From Peronospora farinosa (taxonomy: Eukaryota > Oomycota > Peronosporomycetes > Peronosporales > Peronosporaceae), in contig CANTFK010000153.1 of the NCBI GenBank assembly GCA_947646735.1, positions 62,001 to 126,000 of the forward strand: a DNA stretch of 64,000 nt, in the 5' to 3' direction. This document shows, in pieces, positions 46,882 to 57,442 of this stretch. Position 1 is the stretch's first letter, and each line of letters opens with the position of its first letter. A model generated the notes under the pieces. That model was not told the DNA's origin. It ran no database searches and saw only the letters and a program-made list of their open reading frames with translations. The translations under genes were made by a program, and so were the position numbers.

Positions 46882-49800
46882 TCACGCGTCGCCCATCTGA
46901 TTCAGCGCCACGATGACCACACTGATATTATCGTGAGCAAAGTATGCTTGCGATTTAAGCACAAGCTCCTGGGCTGCTAGCTGGACGTCACCGTGAGTCT
47001 GAAGCTTACGCAGCACAAAGTTCACAGCCTGCTGTGAAGTAAGGACGTCAAAAAGTCCGTCACTAGCAAGCAGTAAGAACTGGTCAAAAGGGTCAACCAG
47101 GTGTTCAATGACGTCGGGAGTAACCACCAAATGACCATCCTGCTTGTGTGCCAGGTCGCCAAATCCACGTGAGATCTGTAAAATACCATCCAAACGACCA
47201 TTGTGCACGAACCCACCTGAAGCCTCGATACGCGCTTTTTCGGCCGGTAAAGACGCCTTGTGGTCCGTCGTCATGTCGACTGCTACAGCGTCCGCAGTGC
47301 ACAAAACAGCACGGCAATCACCCACATTGGCTACATAAAGAACGGTGGGCTGGTCCTCATCTTCCTCTACTTCCTTGTCATCTCCCAACTTGCCCCCTTC
47401 GCCACTTTCTTCAATTGCCTCGGCTTTTGTGTCACTTTCCTTAGTGTCACAAGCGCGTCGACGCTTCTTACGTCGCTTCGCCACTACAGCAAAGACACCT
47501 GCAGCTCCAGAGAACGAGATCGGTTGCAGCAAAGCTTTCATCTCCTCTCCACAAACAAGTTTGCCGTCAACCTCGCAGCACTCGTCTTCCACAAAACTCG
47601 GTTCAGTGGCTGCGCCCCTGATATAACGTTGCAATTCCTCTGCGGCCATAGTACGTTTACGTTTAGGAAGTACGCTCTGATTCTGTTTTTCCAAAATTTC
47701 ATTGTCGAATGCCTCACAGACCGACGAGATGCAGGACACAGGGGACTCTACAAAACCAGCACCTTCAGCAAAGAATCGATGGTGCAGCTCCTTTTGCAGT
47801 TTCACAGCCGTGTCGCTGCCGTTATGGCCGTCGTATACCGCAAAATATGCCAATGAGGCATAATTGTCCGCTAGCGCAGCTGGATACCGAGATAGATCGC
47901 AAGTCGCCTGCCCAATACTGCGGTCTTCCATATACGATCGAGCTCCTTTCGCCTCGGCATAGCCAGACCGAACTGCTAGCGTGAGGTTTTCGCGAATTTT
48001 GCTACTCACATAAACTTGCACAATGTCCAGAAACGGCACGGAAGCTCCCATTGACATTGCGGAGGAAGAAGAAGCCATGGATGCCAGCGTGCCAAGAGTG
48101 AGAGCTTTGCCACTGATGTCCACATCTATTGATGAACATGGCGAACCTACCATGGACGTGGCTGAACGCCTAGTCATGATGATAGGTGCAATTTCCTCAT
48201 CGTCGTGGCTGAGAAGATCAAGCTGATTTGGCGCGGCAATGAGGTCGCTAAAGGTTGCGTCGACGTCTACATCACACTCTACGTCAGAGTAATCGGAACC
48301 GTCCGAGTCACTATCGGCGTCAGAAAGCTCTCCCATTCCTGAAGTATGACTGTGACTGTGACTGCTGTTTGCGCAGCTAATATCACTAGCACGGTGGTGA
48401 TAATGACGTGACGAGGAATCACTGCTGTTACGCATACTTCCACGATTCGCAGTCTCATCATCATCCTCGTCATCAATCTCCGTTACCTGCACGCAGTCAA
48501 TACCTTCCATGTCAAATTCTTCCACGTTGCCATCATCAGTAAGGACTGACTGCGACGAGCTGCTAATTGAACTGGCACTTCCATTTAAGGAATGGCGACT
48601 CGTGTTGCTTCTACCCTTTGCACTGCCCTTTGCACTGCCCATTGCACTACCCATCGCACTGCTCATCGCACTACCCTTTGCACTGCCCATTGCACCGCCC
48701 TTTGCACTACTCATCGCACTGCCCTTTGCACTGCCCTTCGCACTGCCTATTGTGCTACCCATGGCACTGCTCATGGCGCTGCCCATGACGCTGCCGCCTC
48801 CCGTACTGCAAAGCTTATTTTCGCTACCTAATTTGCCTGCGCTTCCTAGTGTTCGCGGATTTTGGCTGGATGACGAAGAGTTCGTCGAGCCTGCGCGACC
48901 AGGTGAAACCAACTCACGCCCTGAATTTGAATGAGTAGGCACTCGTGAAGCCACCGAGAAGTCATCGTCACGTGCCTGGAAAAGAATCTTGCGAGTTTGA
49001 TAATCGCCTTCCTTGTCACGGAACACCTCCGATGTAACCATGAGAAAATCTCTCTTACGCGAGAGCGACCGCTTCATCAAGTCTGCATCCGATGAACCAG
49101 TATTGGTCAGGTTGTTGCTAGAGTATCCAATACTTCCTGACTCGCTAGACGACGACAAGCTTCCGCGCCGGTCTAGATTATCTTCTACAGGTATGGCTGC
49201 GAATTCAGACAGCTGCGATACTGACGTGAATGATGTACGCCCAAAACCTTCCAAATTGCCTGAGTCTTTGTACATCCGACTTTGAAAACTGCTTTTCTTA
49301 ACAAGTAGCGAGTTATCCACGGATGCGCTTCGTCCAGCTGGAAACGAACGTGTCCTCGGCGAGCTAGACAAAGGCGTATCGCCGTCTGACGTAGAAAGTG
49401 ACGAAACTGAGGATGATGACGACAGTACAGATTGCTCATTCACTTGTCGGAGTGATGCGGAAGACGACGCACTTGGATATCGACTGCGAGCAGTAGGTTT
49501 AGTAGCAGGGAGGATGATTTCCGTCACCTTTGCACGATCCACCGAAAATGTCATTCGCTTCTGCTCAATCAGCAGCTCGCGAGAACGCTCAGACAACTCC
49601 TTGTGACCGTCCATCAGCTGGACACGCTTGTGATGGCGCCATGCGCAGATAATGCGTGAAACTTCTTCGGTTGATGCGCGACTCGGGCTAATAGACGACG
49701 TGCTACCGATGGTGGCCACTGATGATGTATTCGACGCAGTTGATGGAATGCGGGAGCCCAATGTTCCTACCACAGCGGTACCGGTAAAGTAACGTCCACT

Positions 49801-52626
49801 ATTCGTGCGCGGAACGCTAGGGCCAACACTTTTCTGTCGATTTTTCACCAGCTGATGAGCCTGTGCAAGACTCTCCGTCAGCCGCTGGTCGATACTTTCA
49901 GGTATGTTCTCGATAGCGCGTTCACTTTCGTCCATTGATACTGTAAGATTTTTCTCTGGTGTAATCAGGCCAAGCGGGTCACTACCTTCCTTAGTAATCC
50001 AATCATGCGTAAAGCATTCCTTTAGCGTAATTCTCAAAGCGGGATCTTTTGTGAGCATGCGCTGCAAAAGATTTTTTAGATGCGGTTCCATCGTGCGTTC
50101 CACGTCCTTCGGAAACCGCAACTCCACGCGCTGCACACGTTCAGCCAAAAGGATCTCGTTATCCGCCATCCACGGTGGGTGTCCAATTACCATCATATAC
50201 AAAGTAGCTCCGAGAGACCACACATCCACGGCAGGACCCTGATAAGTTGCATCGATATCAAACATCTCCGGGGCCATAAAGGCAGGGGTGCCTTTCGCAC
50301 CTGAGATTGTCTCGGTCTCGTTCATAATGATACGCGCTGTACCAAAATCGGCGATTTTGGCCACACTGTCCGAACTAACAAGAATGTTCTCCGGTTTAAT
50401 GTCGCGGTGAATTACCTTGTGAAAGTGTAAGTACTGAAGCCCGGCAAGGAGGTCACGCATATACTTCCGAGCAATCGGCTCAATTAGGCGACGTGCTTGT
50501 GTTACTTCCTCCATTAAACTGTGCTGCACGTATTCTTGCACGAGATACATCTTCTGGCTGTTAGGGTCATCAATGACCTCCACAAGCCTCACCACATTGC
50601 GGTGGTTAAGCTTCTTCATGATAGCCACCTCGCGCCGCAGCACATCGTAAAGCTGGTCTTCTTTGCCAGCCATACGCTGAACAAAAGTCTTGTGCATGAT
50701 TTTCACAGCATACATTCGTCCATCCTCCTGGCTTTCGCAGAGTTTAACGCGGCCAAACGTTCCTCGACCCAAGTCACCCTTGATCACATACTTGTTCACC
50801 ACGACCTCGCCGTTTTTAAGCCGATGTTTTACAAGCTTTTTAGTTTCCGTCGCCTTCACAGGTGATGTTGGTGCTGCCAGTGGCGCCACAGACGAACATT
50901 CAGCTCCGGACCCCGTGGAAGAACCTGTAGTCGCAGCACTATTTGCTCGCTGCTGCAGCCGTAGTCGCATTGCACGACGTGTAGCCTTTTCCACATAGGC
51001 TTCCTGAATAAAGCGCTGGAAATGGTCAGACAGGAGGCACTTATCAAAGTCTTCCTTATTCAGGTACAAACACTTGACAGGACCCACCGCACGCACCGAA
51101 GCAGTGCGAGGCTCACTGTAAATTAATGACATTTCACCAAAAACGTGACCCTCGTACAATCGCGTCAATTCCTTTTCGTACGGCTTCTTGTTGGGTCCCA
51201 CCGCCTTTTCCGACACAATCGCTTCGCCACGCGTAATCATGTAGAATCGAGTACCTTCGTCTCCTTGGTGCACAATGAACTCGCCATCGCTGAAATTTGC
51301 AGGCCGTAAACACTTGAGCACTATATCCTGATCTTGTGCACTCAATCTCGCAAGAAGCGGTACCTGTTGCAGCATTAGACTTAGATGCACCTGCCCAATG
51401 TGCTGGAAATCCTCTTGTGTTAAATACAACAGCTCTGCGTCACCCTCTGCGCGTACAGTAGCTGTGCGTGGATCGTCGTAAATCAGCGCCAGCTCACCAA
51501 AATAGTGGCCAGCTCGCAAATGAGTGACCATGCGTTCTTGTGTTTGTCCTGCACTAAAAGACGTCGTTCCAGTAATGCTATGGCTACTCGTGGTAACAGT
51601 TTTGGTTACCACAGCTTCTCCCTTGGCAATCATATAAAACCGCGAGCCACGCGTTCCCTGAGCCACAATAACCTCACCGTCCGAGAACTTGGCGGGTTTA
51701 AGAGCTCGTACAACCTGTTCCTGTTGCATTTGACTCAAGTTTCGAAAAAGTTGCACCTGTCTCATGATCTCATAAACGGGCATATTGTCACGTAAAAAGG
51801 GCGTAAGGGCTACAGGATCATCGTCTGCTTCCTCTTCTTCTTCTACGTCATCAGGAGAACTGAGCCAAGAGGCCCAACCCGTCATACTGTGCTGACTGCT
51901 GTTACTGTTCCGTCCACCACTGCTATGCATGGCTGAGAAAGCCACACTGTTGTTCCCTGTATGAGAAGACACGGAAGAGCAGGCACTTGCATGTCGAGCA
52001 CGTTTTGGCAGCGCTAAAGGTGACAAAATGGCGTCTTCAGGCTCATCAAGCCAGTCACTAACAAACTCTTCCCCACTGCCGACAAGTTCTTCGTCTGAAG
52101 AGCTCGAATCCAGTGATCTTGAGTCAGAACTGGACTGATAATCAGCAGAAGGAGGAGACGTGGGAATGTCCATAGAAGGTCGATAACGTGATAATTTTGG
52201 TGCTGCAGGAGTGCGTGACATGGAACTCCGTCTTGTGAGTAAAGGTCCTTCATTTGTCTTGACAGTTGTACGAGGTGGAGAAGGAAAGACGTCAATAGAC
52301 GGGAACCCCAATTCATCCACGTCGTCATCGTCATCACTTGATCGTTGCTTGGTGGATAATTCTTGGTTTAGTATGGAAATTGTGTTGTCTACCACATCAT
52401 TTAGTGGGACGGAGTCGTCGTGTTCTTCTTGAGCGATAATAGAAGGACGTTTTATTGGCACACGATCGAGATCAGTGGATGAAGATGGAGAAGAAGAAGA
52501 GACGGGAAGAATCGCTTCTTCTTCTTCTTCTTCTTCTTCGTTCATGACGTCGCTCTCACGTGACACGCTTAATCGCGGACCCATTGCGGGCGTTTCTTGG
52601 CAAATGTCGGAATGAATGTAAATCAC
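46882..52626 (-). CDS. Tandem cyclic-nucleotide-binding, protein kinase and PP2C phosphatase fusion
   Basis: One uninterrupted 1914-residue frame. Residues 1-280 are acidic/Ser-rich. Two cNMP domains follow (about 285-415 and 416-545) with phosphate-binding cassettes FGELALIYDDPRTATVRA and FGEMSLIYSEPRTASVRA. The kinase (about 612-878) has GRGTFGRV, YAVKIMHK, HRDIKPENI, DFG and GTPAFMAPEMF, which is more CaMKK-like than the AGC type of true PKG. A long Ser-rich linker includes GSAK/GSAM repeats (about 1277-1338). The PP2C domain (about 1550-1914) keeps MEDR, YDGHNG, VGDCRAVL, SRGFGDL, ASDGLFD and HDNIS, the metal-binding set. One polypeptide could thus sense cyclic nucleotide, phosphorylate and dephosphorylate. 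ATGs at codons 15 and 28 are alternative starts. Confidence 0.9.
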   Translation of the reverse strand: MIYIHSDICQETPAMGPRLSVSRESDVMNEEEEEEEEAILPVSSSSPSSSTDLDRVPIKRPSIIAQEEHDDSVPLNDVVDNTISILNQELSTKQRSSDDDDDVDELGFPSIDVFPSPPRTTVKTNEGPLLTRRSSMSRTPAAPKLSRYRPSMDIPTSPPSADYQSSSDSRSLDSSSSDEELVGSGEEFVSDWLDEPEDAILSPLALPKRARHASACSSVSSHTGNNSVAFSAMHSSGGRNSNSSQHSMTGWASWLSSPDDVEEEEEADDDPVALTPFLRDNMPVYEIMRQVQLFRNLSQMQQEQVVRALKPAKFSDGEVIVAQGTRGSRFYMIAKGEAVVTKTVTTSSHSITGTTSFSAGQTQERMVTHLRAGHYFGELALIYDDPRTATVRAEGDAELLYLTQEDFQHIGQVHLSLMLQQVPLLARLSAQDQDIVLKCLRPANFSDGEFIVHQGDEGTRFYMITRGEAIVSEKAVGPNKKPYEKELTRLYEGHVFGEMSLIYSEPRTASVRAVGPVKCLYLNKEDFDKCLLSDHFQRFIQEAYVEKATRRAMRLRLQQRANSAATTGSSTGSGAECSSVAPLAAPTSPVKATETKKLVKHRLKNGEVVVNKYVIKGDLGRGTFGRVKLCESQEDGRMYAVKIMHKTFVQRMAGKEDQLYDVLRREVAIMKKLNHRNVVRLVEVIDDPNSQKMYLVQEYVQHSLMEEVTQARRLIEPIARKYMRDLLAGLQYLHFHKVIHRDIKPENILVSSDSVAKIADFGTARIIMNETETISGAKGTPAFMAPEMFDIDATYQGPAVDVWSLGATLYMMVIGHPPWMADNEILLAERVQRVELRFPKDVERTMEPHLKNLLQRMLTKDPALRITLKECFTHDWITKEGSDPLGLITPEKNLTVSMDESERAIENIPESIDQRLTESLAQAHQLVKNRQKSVGPSVPRTNSGRYFTGTAVVGTLGSRIPSTASNTSSVATIGSTSSISPSRASTEEVSRIICAWRHHKRVQLMDGHKELSERSRELLIEQKRMTFSVDRAKVTEIILPATKPTARSRYPSASSSASLRQVNEQSVLSSSSSVSSLSTSDGDTPLSSSPRTRSFPAGRSASVDNSLLVKKSSFQSRMYKDSGNLEGFGRTSFTSVSQLSEFAAIPVEDNLDRRGSLSSSSESGSIGYSSNNLTNTGSSDADLMKRSLSRKRDFLMVTSEVFRDKEGDYQTRKILFQARDDDFSVASRVPTHSNSGRELVSPGRAGSTNSSSSSQNPRTLGSAGKLGSENKLCSTGGGSVMGSAMSSAMGSTIGSAKGSAKGSAMSSAKGGAMGSAKGSAMSSAMGSAMGSAKGSAKGRSNTSRHSLNGSASSISSSSQSVLTDDGNVEEFDMEGIDCVQVTEIDDEDDDETANRGSMRNSSDSSSRHYHHRASDISCANSSHSHSHTSGMGELSDADSDSDGSDYSDVECDVDVDATFSDLIAAPNQLDLLSHDDEEIAPIIMTRRSATSMVGSPCSSIDVDISGKALTLGTLASMASSSSAMSMGASVPFLDIVQVYVSSKIRENLTLAVRSGYAEAKGARSYMEDRSIGQATCDLSRYPAALADNYASLAYFAVYDGHNGSDTAVKLQKELHHRFFAEGAGFVESPVSCISSVCEAFDNEILEKQNQSVLPKRKRTMAAEELQRYIRGAATEPSFVEDECCEVDGKLVCGEEMKALLQPISFSGAAGVFAVVAKRRKKRRRACDTKESDTKAEAIEESGEGGKLGDDKEVEEDEDQPTVLYVANVGDCRAVLCTADAVAVDMTTDHKASLPAEKARIEASGGFVHNGRLDGILQISRGFGDLAHKQDGHLVVTPDVIEHLVDPFDQFLLLASDGLFDVLTSQQAVNFVLRKLQTHGDVQLAAQELVLKSQAYFAHDNISVVIVALNQMGDA
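48600..48800 (-). repeat. 12-bp coding minisatellite (GSAK/GSAM repeat)
   Basis: About fifteen tandem copies of a 12-base unit (ggcagtgcaaag / ggcagtgcaatg on the coding strand) lie in the kinase-PP2C linker and encode Gly-Ser-Ala-Lys/Met tetrapeptides. The array stays in frame, so copy-number change would alter linker length without breaking the gene. Confidence 0.88.
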
Positions 52627-53991
52627 GATAGAAACGAGTATTGACCAATGAATGATAAGATACTGGTGAGAGGGAGTAGGCGGTGGGGGAAAAGATGCAA
52701 TTAGAAATTAGGACTGGTATTCAAGACGTTGAAGGGCGGGGGAAGAAAAAGGCCGTTTACTACGAAACAATTTATTTCTAACGCAGCCATAGAAATGATA
52801 TCTTGCTAAAAAGGGTGACAATGGACAGAGACGAGACGACCCCCATCTTGGTTTGCCCATAGTGGGGTCAAGGTAAAAAAGGCAGGATTTCTCCTAACTG
52901 CGTGCGCTACAGGAGGCAGCGCAGTGCGCGACTTGAAAGGAAGCGGTTTGCAGGAGATTTTAGTTGCAAGGCACGTCAACAATGGATCGAATCATCCTGC
53001 ATATCAAATAATTTAGATTTCATTAAGGCTACCTACGCATCGCTGGCCCCCTCGCTGAGCTTTAGCCCGGTCCCACGAAGAGAACTCCCTTACGACCTCG
53101 TTGAGATCCAGTACGGGTTCTTTCTATACAGTTGCATTCAACCAGATTCTTTTTGTTCAGTGAGTGCGTCTGGGCAAATTGGAGCAATTTGGACCCCGAG
53201 ATCTGAATTAAAGAGAAGAGCAAGTCGACTACGAGGTGATGAAGGACTTAAAGAGTATGTCATGATGGCTCGATAAGACTATAGTGCAGTGGTAACAGGA
53301 ATCCAGTCAAGTGTATGCTGTTCCCTGAACATGATTGTTCCGAGAGCGAGAGCAGTCTAGCCACACGATTTAGAGTACACATAAGATGCTATCCAGGACT
53401 TGATCAACGGATTGATCCTGTCGGAAGTGTCCCGCCGTGCAAAAAAAAGTATTAAGACAGAAGAATGAGAAAGTGAGAAGGAAGAAGATTGCATCAAATT
53501 TAATGATACGATGGCGATTCTCCACCAGGTTAAGATGAACGCGTCAATATTTGAAGTGTTCGAGCTGCATGCGGCCAATGGATACGTACTGAAGCAGTTT
53601 CTGACGACAGCATCAACAACCGCTTAGATTAGTACGGCGGTAAGTGTAAAGAACCGCGTGTGCGCTAGAGGCGATTTTTCGGACGCTAGACTCGACTTAA
53701 GTGCGTATGTGCCTGTCGTTATTCGATAGCAACTTCAATGAAGTAAACGTGGGCCTAAGATTATTGCTACTTAAGAATCGACGAGCCTGATTGAATGCTC
53801 AAATGTTAAAACTGCAATCCAAGTGGGACATTTGATCATGACCAGAGTAGATTTTGTGTCAATCCTGTAAAACATAATAAAACCCATTGCAACTCATTCC
53901 TATTCGATTTCACCCGTCCCAAAAAACACTTTTACGTCTCTTCAGGTCTAACTAATATCTTGAATGGGACACATTTGATCCTCTTGTCATC
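52627..53991. other. Long divergent intergenic region
   Basis: 1365 bases between the divergent kinase-PP2C and MAPK genes. Two frames of over 70 residues (52902-53276 plus; 53578-53357 minus) show no family motif and no splice support. It should contain both promoters. The 150 bases before 53992 are CT-rich (attcgatttcacccgtccc, cgtctcttcagg). Confidence 0.4.
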
Positions 53992-56601
53992 ATGACACGC
54001 CAAGAATTCGCTCACTCTTTTCCTTTCTCAGCACCTTCGTCTCTTTCGTCTCGTCCACGTCACGTCTCATCAAATGATTTAAATAAGAACAACAACCTAC
54101 GGACACAAACGTTATTAGCGCGTCTATTCCGACGCAAGGAGCATTCTCCATCGACTTTACGACCTCTGACGCTAGACAACGACGCTGTTTCGACTCGTCT
54201 TTTGTATGGAGAAGAAGAAGAGACAAAGACACACGTGGATTCGCCCATGCGGACGCTCATACGTTCGCTCAGTTTACAGCGCAGCGGTCGGAACTCACAA
54301 GAGGTGGTCCACATGACACCATCGGAGACGTTACAAGTGTTGATAGATGGCGTGTTTACTGAGCTTTTAGAGCCAAATTCATGGCATGTTAAACCCAGTT
54401 ATTTTATACTGGAACAAAGTATGGAGAGCAAGGGTGGGAGGTTTATCTTACGACAGTTTCAATACTTGAGTGAAAGCAGAAAACCTGGTCACTTGATGAC
54501 GATTATCACATTGTCTCGGAATGATTTGGTCATGGATATAAAGACTCATCAACAGATGCAACACGTGCTGGAGCTGCAGTTGGCGACGTGTGAACAACGT
54601 ACGGACATTGACAGTAAAGAGAGCGAGAAGGAGAGATGCGGCTCAAAGGTGATTCGACTGGCTTCAGTGGACGAACGGACACATGTCAAGTGGCTGCATA
54701 CACTCAATGCGTGTATAAGCAGACTTTTTGCAGAGACAGAGGAGACGCAGTATCGACGAAACGAGACGTTGACAGCCTGGATGGAACCTGCTAAGATCAT
54801 GCCAATATATGTACAAGAAGGGCAGAAGTCACGTGTATTCGTCGCCAGAGACCGTAAAGAAAACGGTGGTGCGCTTAGCTGTACGAGTAGTGAATGCAGT
54901 AACAACAATCATAGTGAAAGCGAATTTCCGGCCGAAGAGATTCGAGCTGCGAAACAAGATGTCGCACGTGAGGACAAATTAAAATCGGCGTCGTGCAATG
55001 TGCAGACAACAACGAGTGTACTTCCGGTCGTTGCGATGGAAAAATTGACAGCTCAGACAGTTGGGGGTTATTGCTGCACGCCCGATTATCGGGTGAAGAA
55101 GTCGATAGTGTTTCAGGACGTATATTGCGATAATAATGCAGTGGGCGAGAAGGCAGAAAACAATTACAAAAGCAACCAGGATGGCGATGATTCTGAAGAG
55201 GACTTTGTCGCGGGCGATCTTGCCACGCAAAGCTCTGTGGCGCAGTACAAAAGCGCTGTTTTGGCAGGAAAAGGGATCTCTCCTTACCAAAGCATAGGGA
55301 TGGAAGACGAATACACGAAAGCCAGCTCGAAATCAAGTGATGCAATAGCAGCCGGAAATGGACGGCTTCCTCGCGCAGCCTTTGGAGCCACTAGCAGCAG
55401 TAATAGTTTATTCTCAATGTTGCGACCACAGACGCACTCTTTTAACGCAAACGGACAGGTATTTACCCTGGATACGCGTTATGAACTGGTCAAGCCGATT
55501 GGAAATGGAGCTTACGGCGCTGTGATTGCAGTTAAGGACGTTGTTAACGGCGGTGACCACTTGGCTGTCAAAAAAATCACAAATATTTTTGAAGACCTTG
55601 TGGATGCAAAGCGGATTTTGCGCGAGGTTCGGCTGTTAGGTCACTTCGAACATAAGAACATTACTCGGCTGCTAGATTTATCGCCTCCTCCTTCTCGCAA
55701 ACATTTTGATGATATGTATATTATCACAGAGCTTATGGAGACAGATCTGCACCAGGTCATTTACTCCATGCAACCCATGTCAGACGACCACGTCAAGTAC
55801 TTTTTGTACCAAATGCTCTGCGCGCTGCATCATATTCACTCGGCAGGCGTCCTGCACCGTGACGTGAAGCCCAGTAATATATTGTTGAATGCGAATTGTG
55901 ATCTTAAAGTGTGCGACTTTGGGCTAGCTCGTGGAGGAGTTGGATCATATAACGAAGGACAGCAGGATGTCTCCGAATTAGGCGAACTAACAGAGTACGT
56001 CGTGACGCGGTGGTATCGAGCGCCAGAGATTATGTTGAACTGCCTAAATTACACGACAGCTATCGATGTTTGGGCGGCGGGCTGTATCTTTGCAGAAATG
56101 CTTCTGCGCGAGCCATTATTCCCTGGAAATGACTATTTACATCAGCTTAAGCTCATAATTAAGTTTCTCGGCACCCCAAAACAAGAAGACATTGGTTTTG
56201 TGAAGAACACGAAGGCTTTGCGTTTCCTTACAAAGCTAGCAATCTCCAAACCAAAGAAATGGCGGGACGTATTTGCTGAGGTTGGTGTTGATCACTCAGT
56301 GAGCTCGGATGCGATCGATCTATTAAGCAAGATGCTGCTCTTTAATCCGGAGAAGCGCATTTCGGTCGAGGCTGCATTACGGCACCCGTATTTGGCCCCA
56401 TTCCTAGACGAGAACGACCTGGTGGTCTCTCGGTCATTTGACTTTTCGTTTGATTTGGCTGATGAGAAGTTGTCAAAGGATGCTCTCATTGATCTTCTGT
56501 GCGAAGATATCGAACAATTTCACCCACCAGTGCCAACTTCAATCGCACCTGTGCCATCGAGCTCCGCGAGTCGTTTTTTCCGAATGGGAATGACTGCGTA
56601 G
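53992..56601 (+). CDS. MAP kinase with N-terminal PH-like domain
   Basis: A single-exon gene of 869 residues. Residues 1-110 are low-complexity and basic. About 113-245 resemble a PH domain (GVFTELLEPNSWHVKPSYFILEQ; the final helix RTHVKWLHTLNACISRLF with its Trp). A disordered Ser/Glu-rich linker follows. The kinase spans about 496-806 with IGNGAYGAV, LAVKKI, LHRDVKPSNILL, DFGLA, the dual-phosphorylation loop TEY (about 666-668) in TEYVVTRWYRAPE, and the MAPK-type insert FPGNDYLHQL. A TEY loop marks an ERK-like MAPK, activated by a MAP2K. The PH domain would bring it to membranes. PH-MAPK fusions are known from oomycetes. No catalytic residue is missing. Confidence 0.9.
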   Translation: MTRQEFAHSFPFSAPSSLSSRPRHVSSNDLNKNNNLRTQTLLARLFRRKEHSPSTLRPLTLDNDAVSTRLLYGEEEETKTHVDSPMRTLIRSLSLQRSGRNSQEVVHMTPSETLQVLIDGVFTELLEPNSWHVKPSYFILEQSMESKGGRFILRQFQYLSESRKPGHLMTIITLSRNDLVMDIKTHQQMQHVLELQLATCEQRTDIDSKESEKERCGSKVIRLASVDERTHVKWLHTLNACISRLFAETEETQYRRNETLTAWMEPAKIMPIYVQEGQKSRVFVARDRKENGGALSCTSSECSNNNHSESEFPAEEIRAAKQDVAREDKLKSASCNVQTTTSVLPVVAMEKLTAQTVGGYCCTPDYRVKKSIVFQDVYCDNNAVGEKAENNYKSNQDGDDSEEDFVAGDLATQSSVAQYKSAVLAGKGISPYQSIGMEDEYTKASSKSSDAIAAGNGRLPRAAFGATSSSNSLFSMLRPQTHSFNANGQVFTLDTRYELVKPIGNGAYGAVIAVKDVVNGGDHLAVKKITNIFEDLVDAKRILREVRLLGHFEHKNITRLLDLSPPPSRKHFDDMYIITELMETDLHQVIYSMQPMSDDHVKYFLYQMLCALHHIHSAGVLHRDVKPSNILLNANCDLKVCDFGLARGGVGSYNEGQQDVSELGELTEYVVTRWYRAPEIMLNCLNYTTAIDVWAAGCIFAEMLLREPLFPGNDYLHQLKLIIKFLGTPKQEDIGFVKNTKALRFLTKLAISKPKKWRDVFAEVGVDHSVSSDAIDLLSKMLLFNPEKRISVEAALRHPYLAPFLDENDLVVSRSFDFSFDLADEKLSKDALIDLLCEDIEQFHPPVPTSIAPVPSSSASRFFRMGMTA

Positions 56602-57442
56602 AAAGCTAACGCATGTTAAGTAAAATAATTCAACGCTCGATCGTGACCTTGAAGATCGTAAAGAGCCCGTGGGAAGTGACTCATACTGCCTATGTATTAT
56701 TAAGCAACTCCATGCTCGAGCCGGCGTCAGTCATGCGACATAAGTGTGAAATTATCCTCTCATTGAAAGGTTATGCAAGTGAAGTACGAGATCCGACCAG
56801 CCGAGATGGCGGCGTCGCACTGAGGCTACGGATGCCAAGAGCAACTTTTTTTTTAAAGTTGGCGCTGGCAATGGCAAGACCGAAGTTTGTATTGCCGAGC
56901 TGGAAAATGCACGTGTTTGTACGTGGTACTTCTTTGTTTGATGACAGCCATATCGGCTTTAATACTTTTAGCCTGCATGGTGCTGCTGGCGGAATAACCC
57001 GGATCGTAGCAAACACCATTTGCACTCACTTGAGCCGCGACTATGGCGATATGGGGCGAAGAACTTTACCTTGCACAGGGTTGAAGGCAACTAGGAGATT
57101 GCTTGCGACGACCTCATTTGAATGAGCCCAACTTGATGCAAGCATCAAAAGCAAACGAGTGTGAAGCAGCTCAATGGATGATTTGCTTTACTTCCAAATG
57201 TTTGACAGATCTTACAAACAACCTTTAAAAATCTTACGGCGTCTTCACAAACGAATTGGAATTAAGTTTGATCTCGGCAATCAGCGACAACACCAGTCAG
57301 TACAAAACTTGTGAGTGATATGCAAAGTACTTAAGTCGTTTTGAAAGACTAATGACATTTTCCATATCAACTCATTTTTCTTGCACGGATATCAGAGACT
57401 TTGCTAACAACCTCGCTATGAGCCGCTATGGCTACAGAGCTA
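56602..57442. other. Convergent intergenic region with an unsupported 170-residue frame
   Basis: 841 bases between two convergent genes. The frame 56613-57125 (plus) starts 12 bases after the MAPK stop. It has no recognisable domain, odd composition and no promoter space, so it is more likely chance or an old relic than a gene. Confidence 0.4.

Noticed and set aside
47260..47856. 198-residue plus-strand frame opposite the PP2C domain
   Set aside because: Antisense shadow of the strongly supported PP2C coding sequence.
52902..53276. Plus-strand 124-residue frame in the divergent promoter region
   Set aside because: No recognised domain, and it lies between two divergent promoters; kept as intergenic.
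56613..57125. Plus-strand 170-residue frame after the MAPK gene
   Set aside because: It starts 12 bases after the MAPK stop, has no promoter room, no motif and no splice support.
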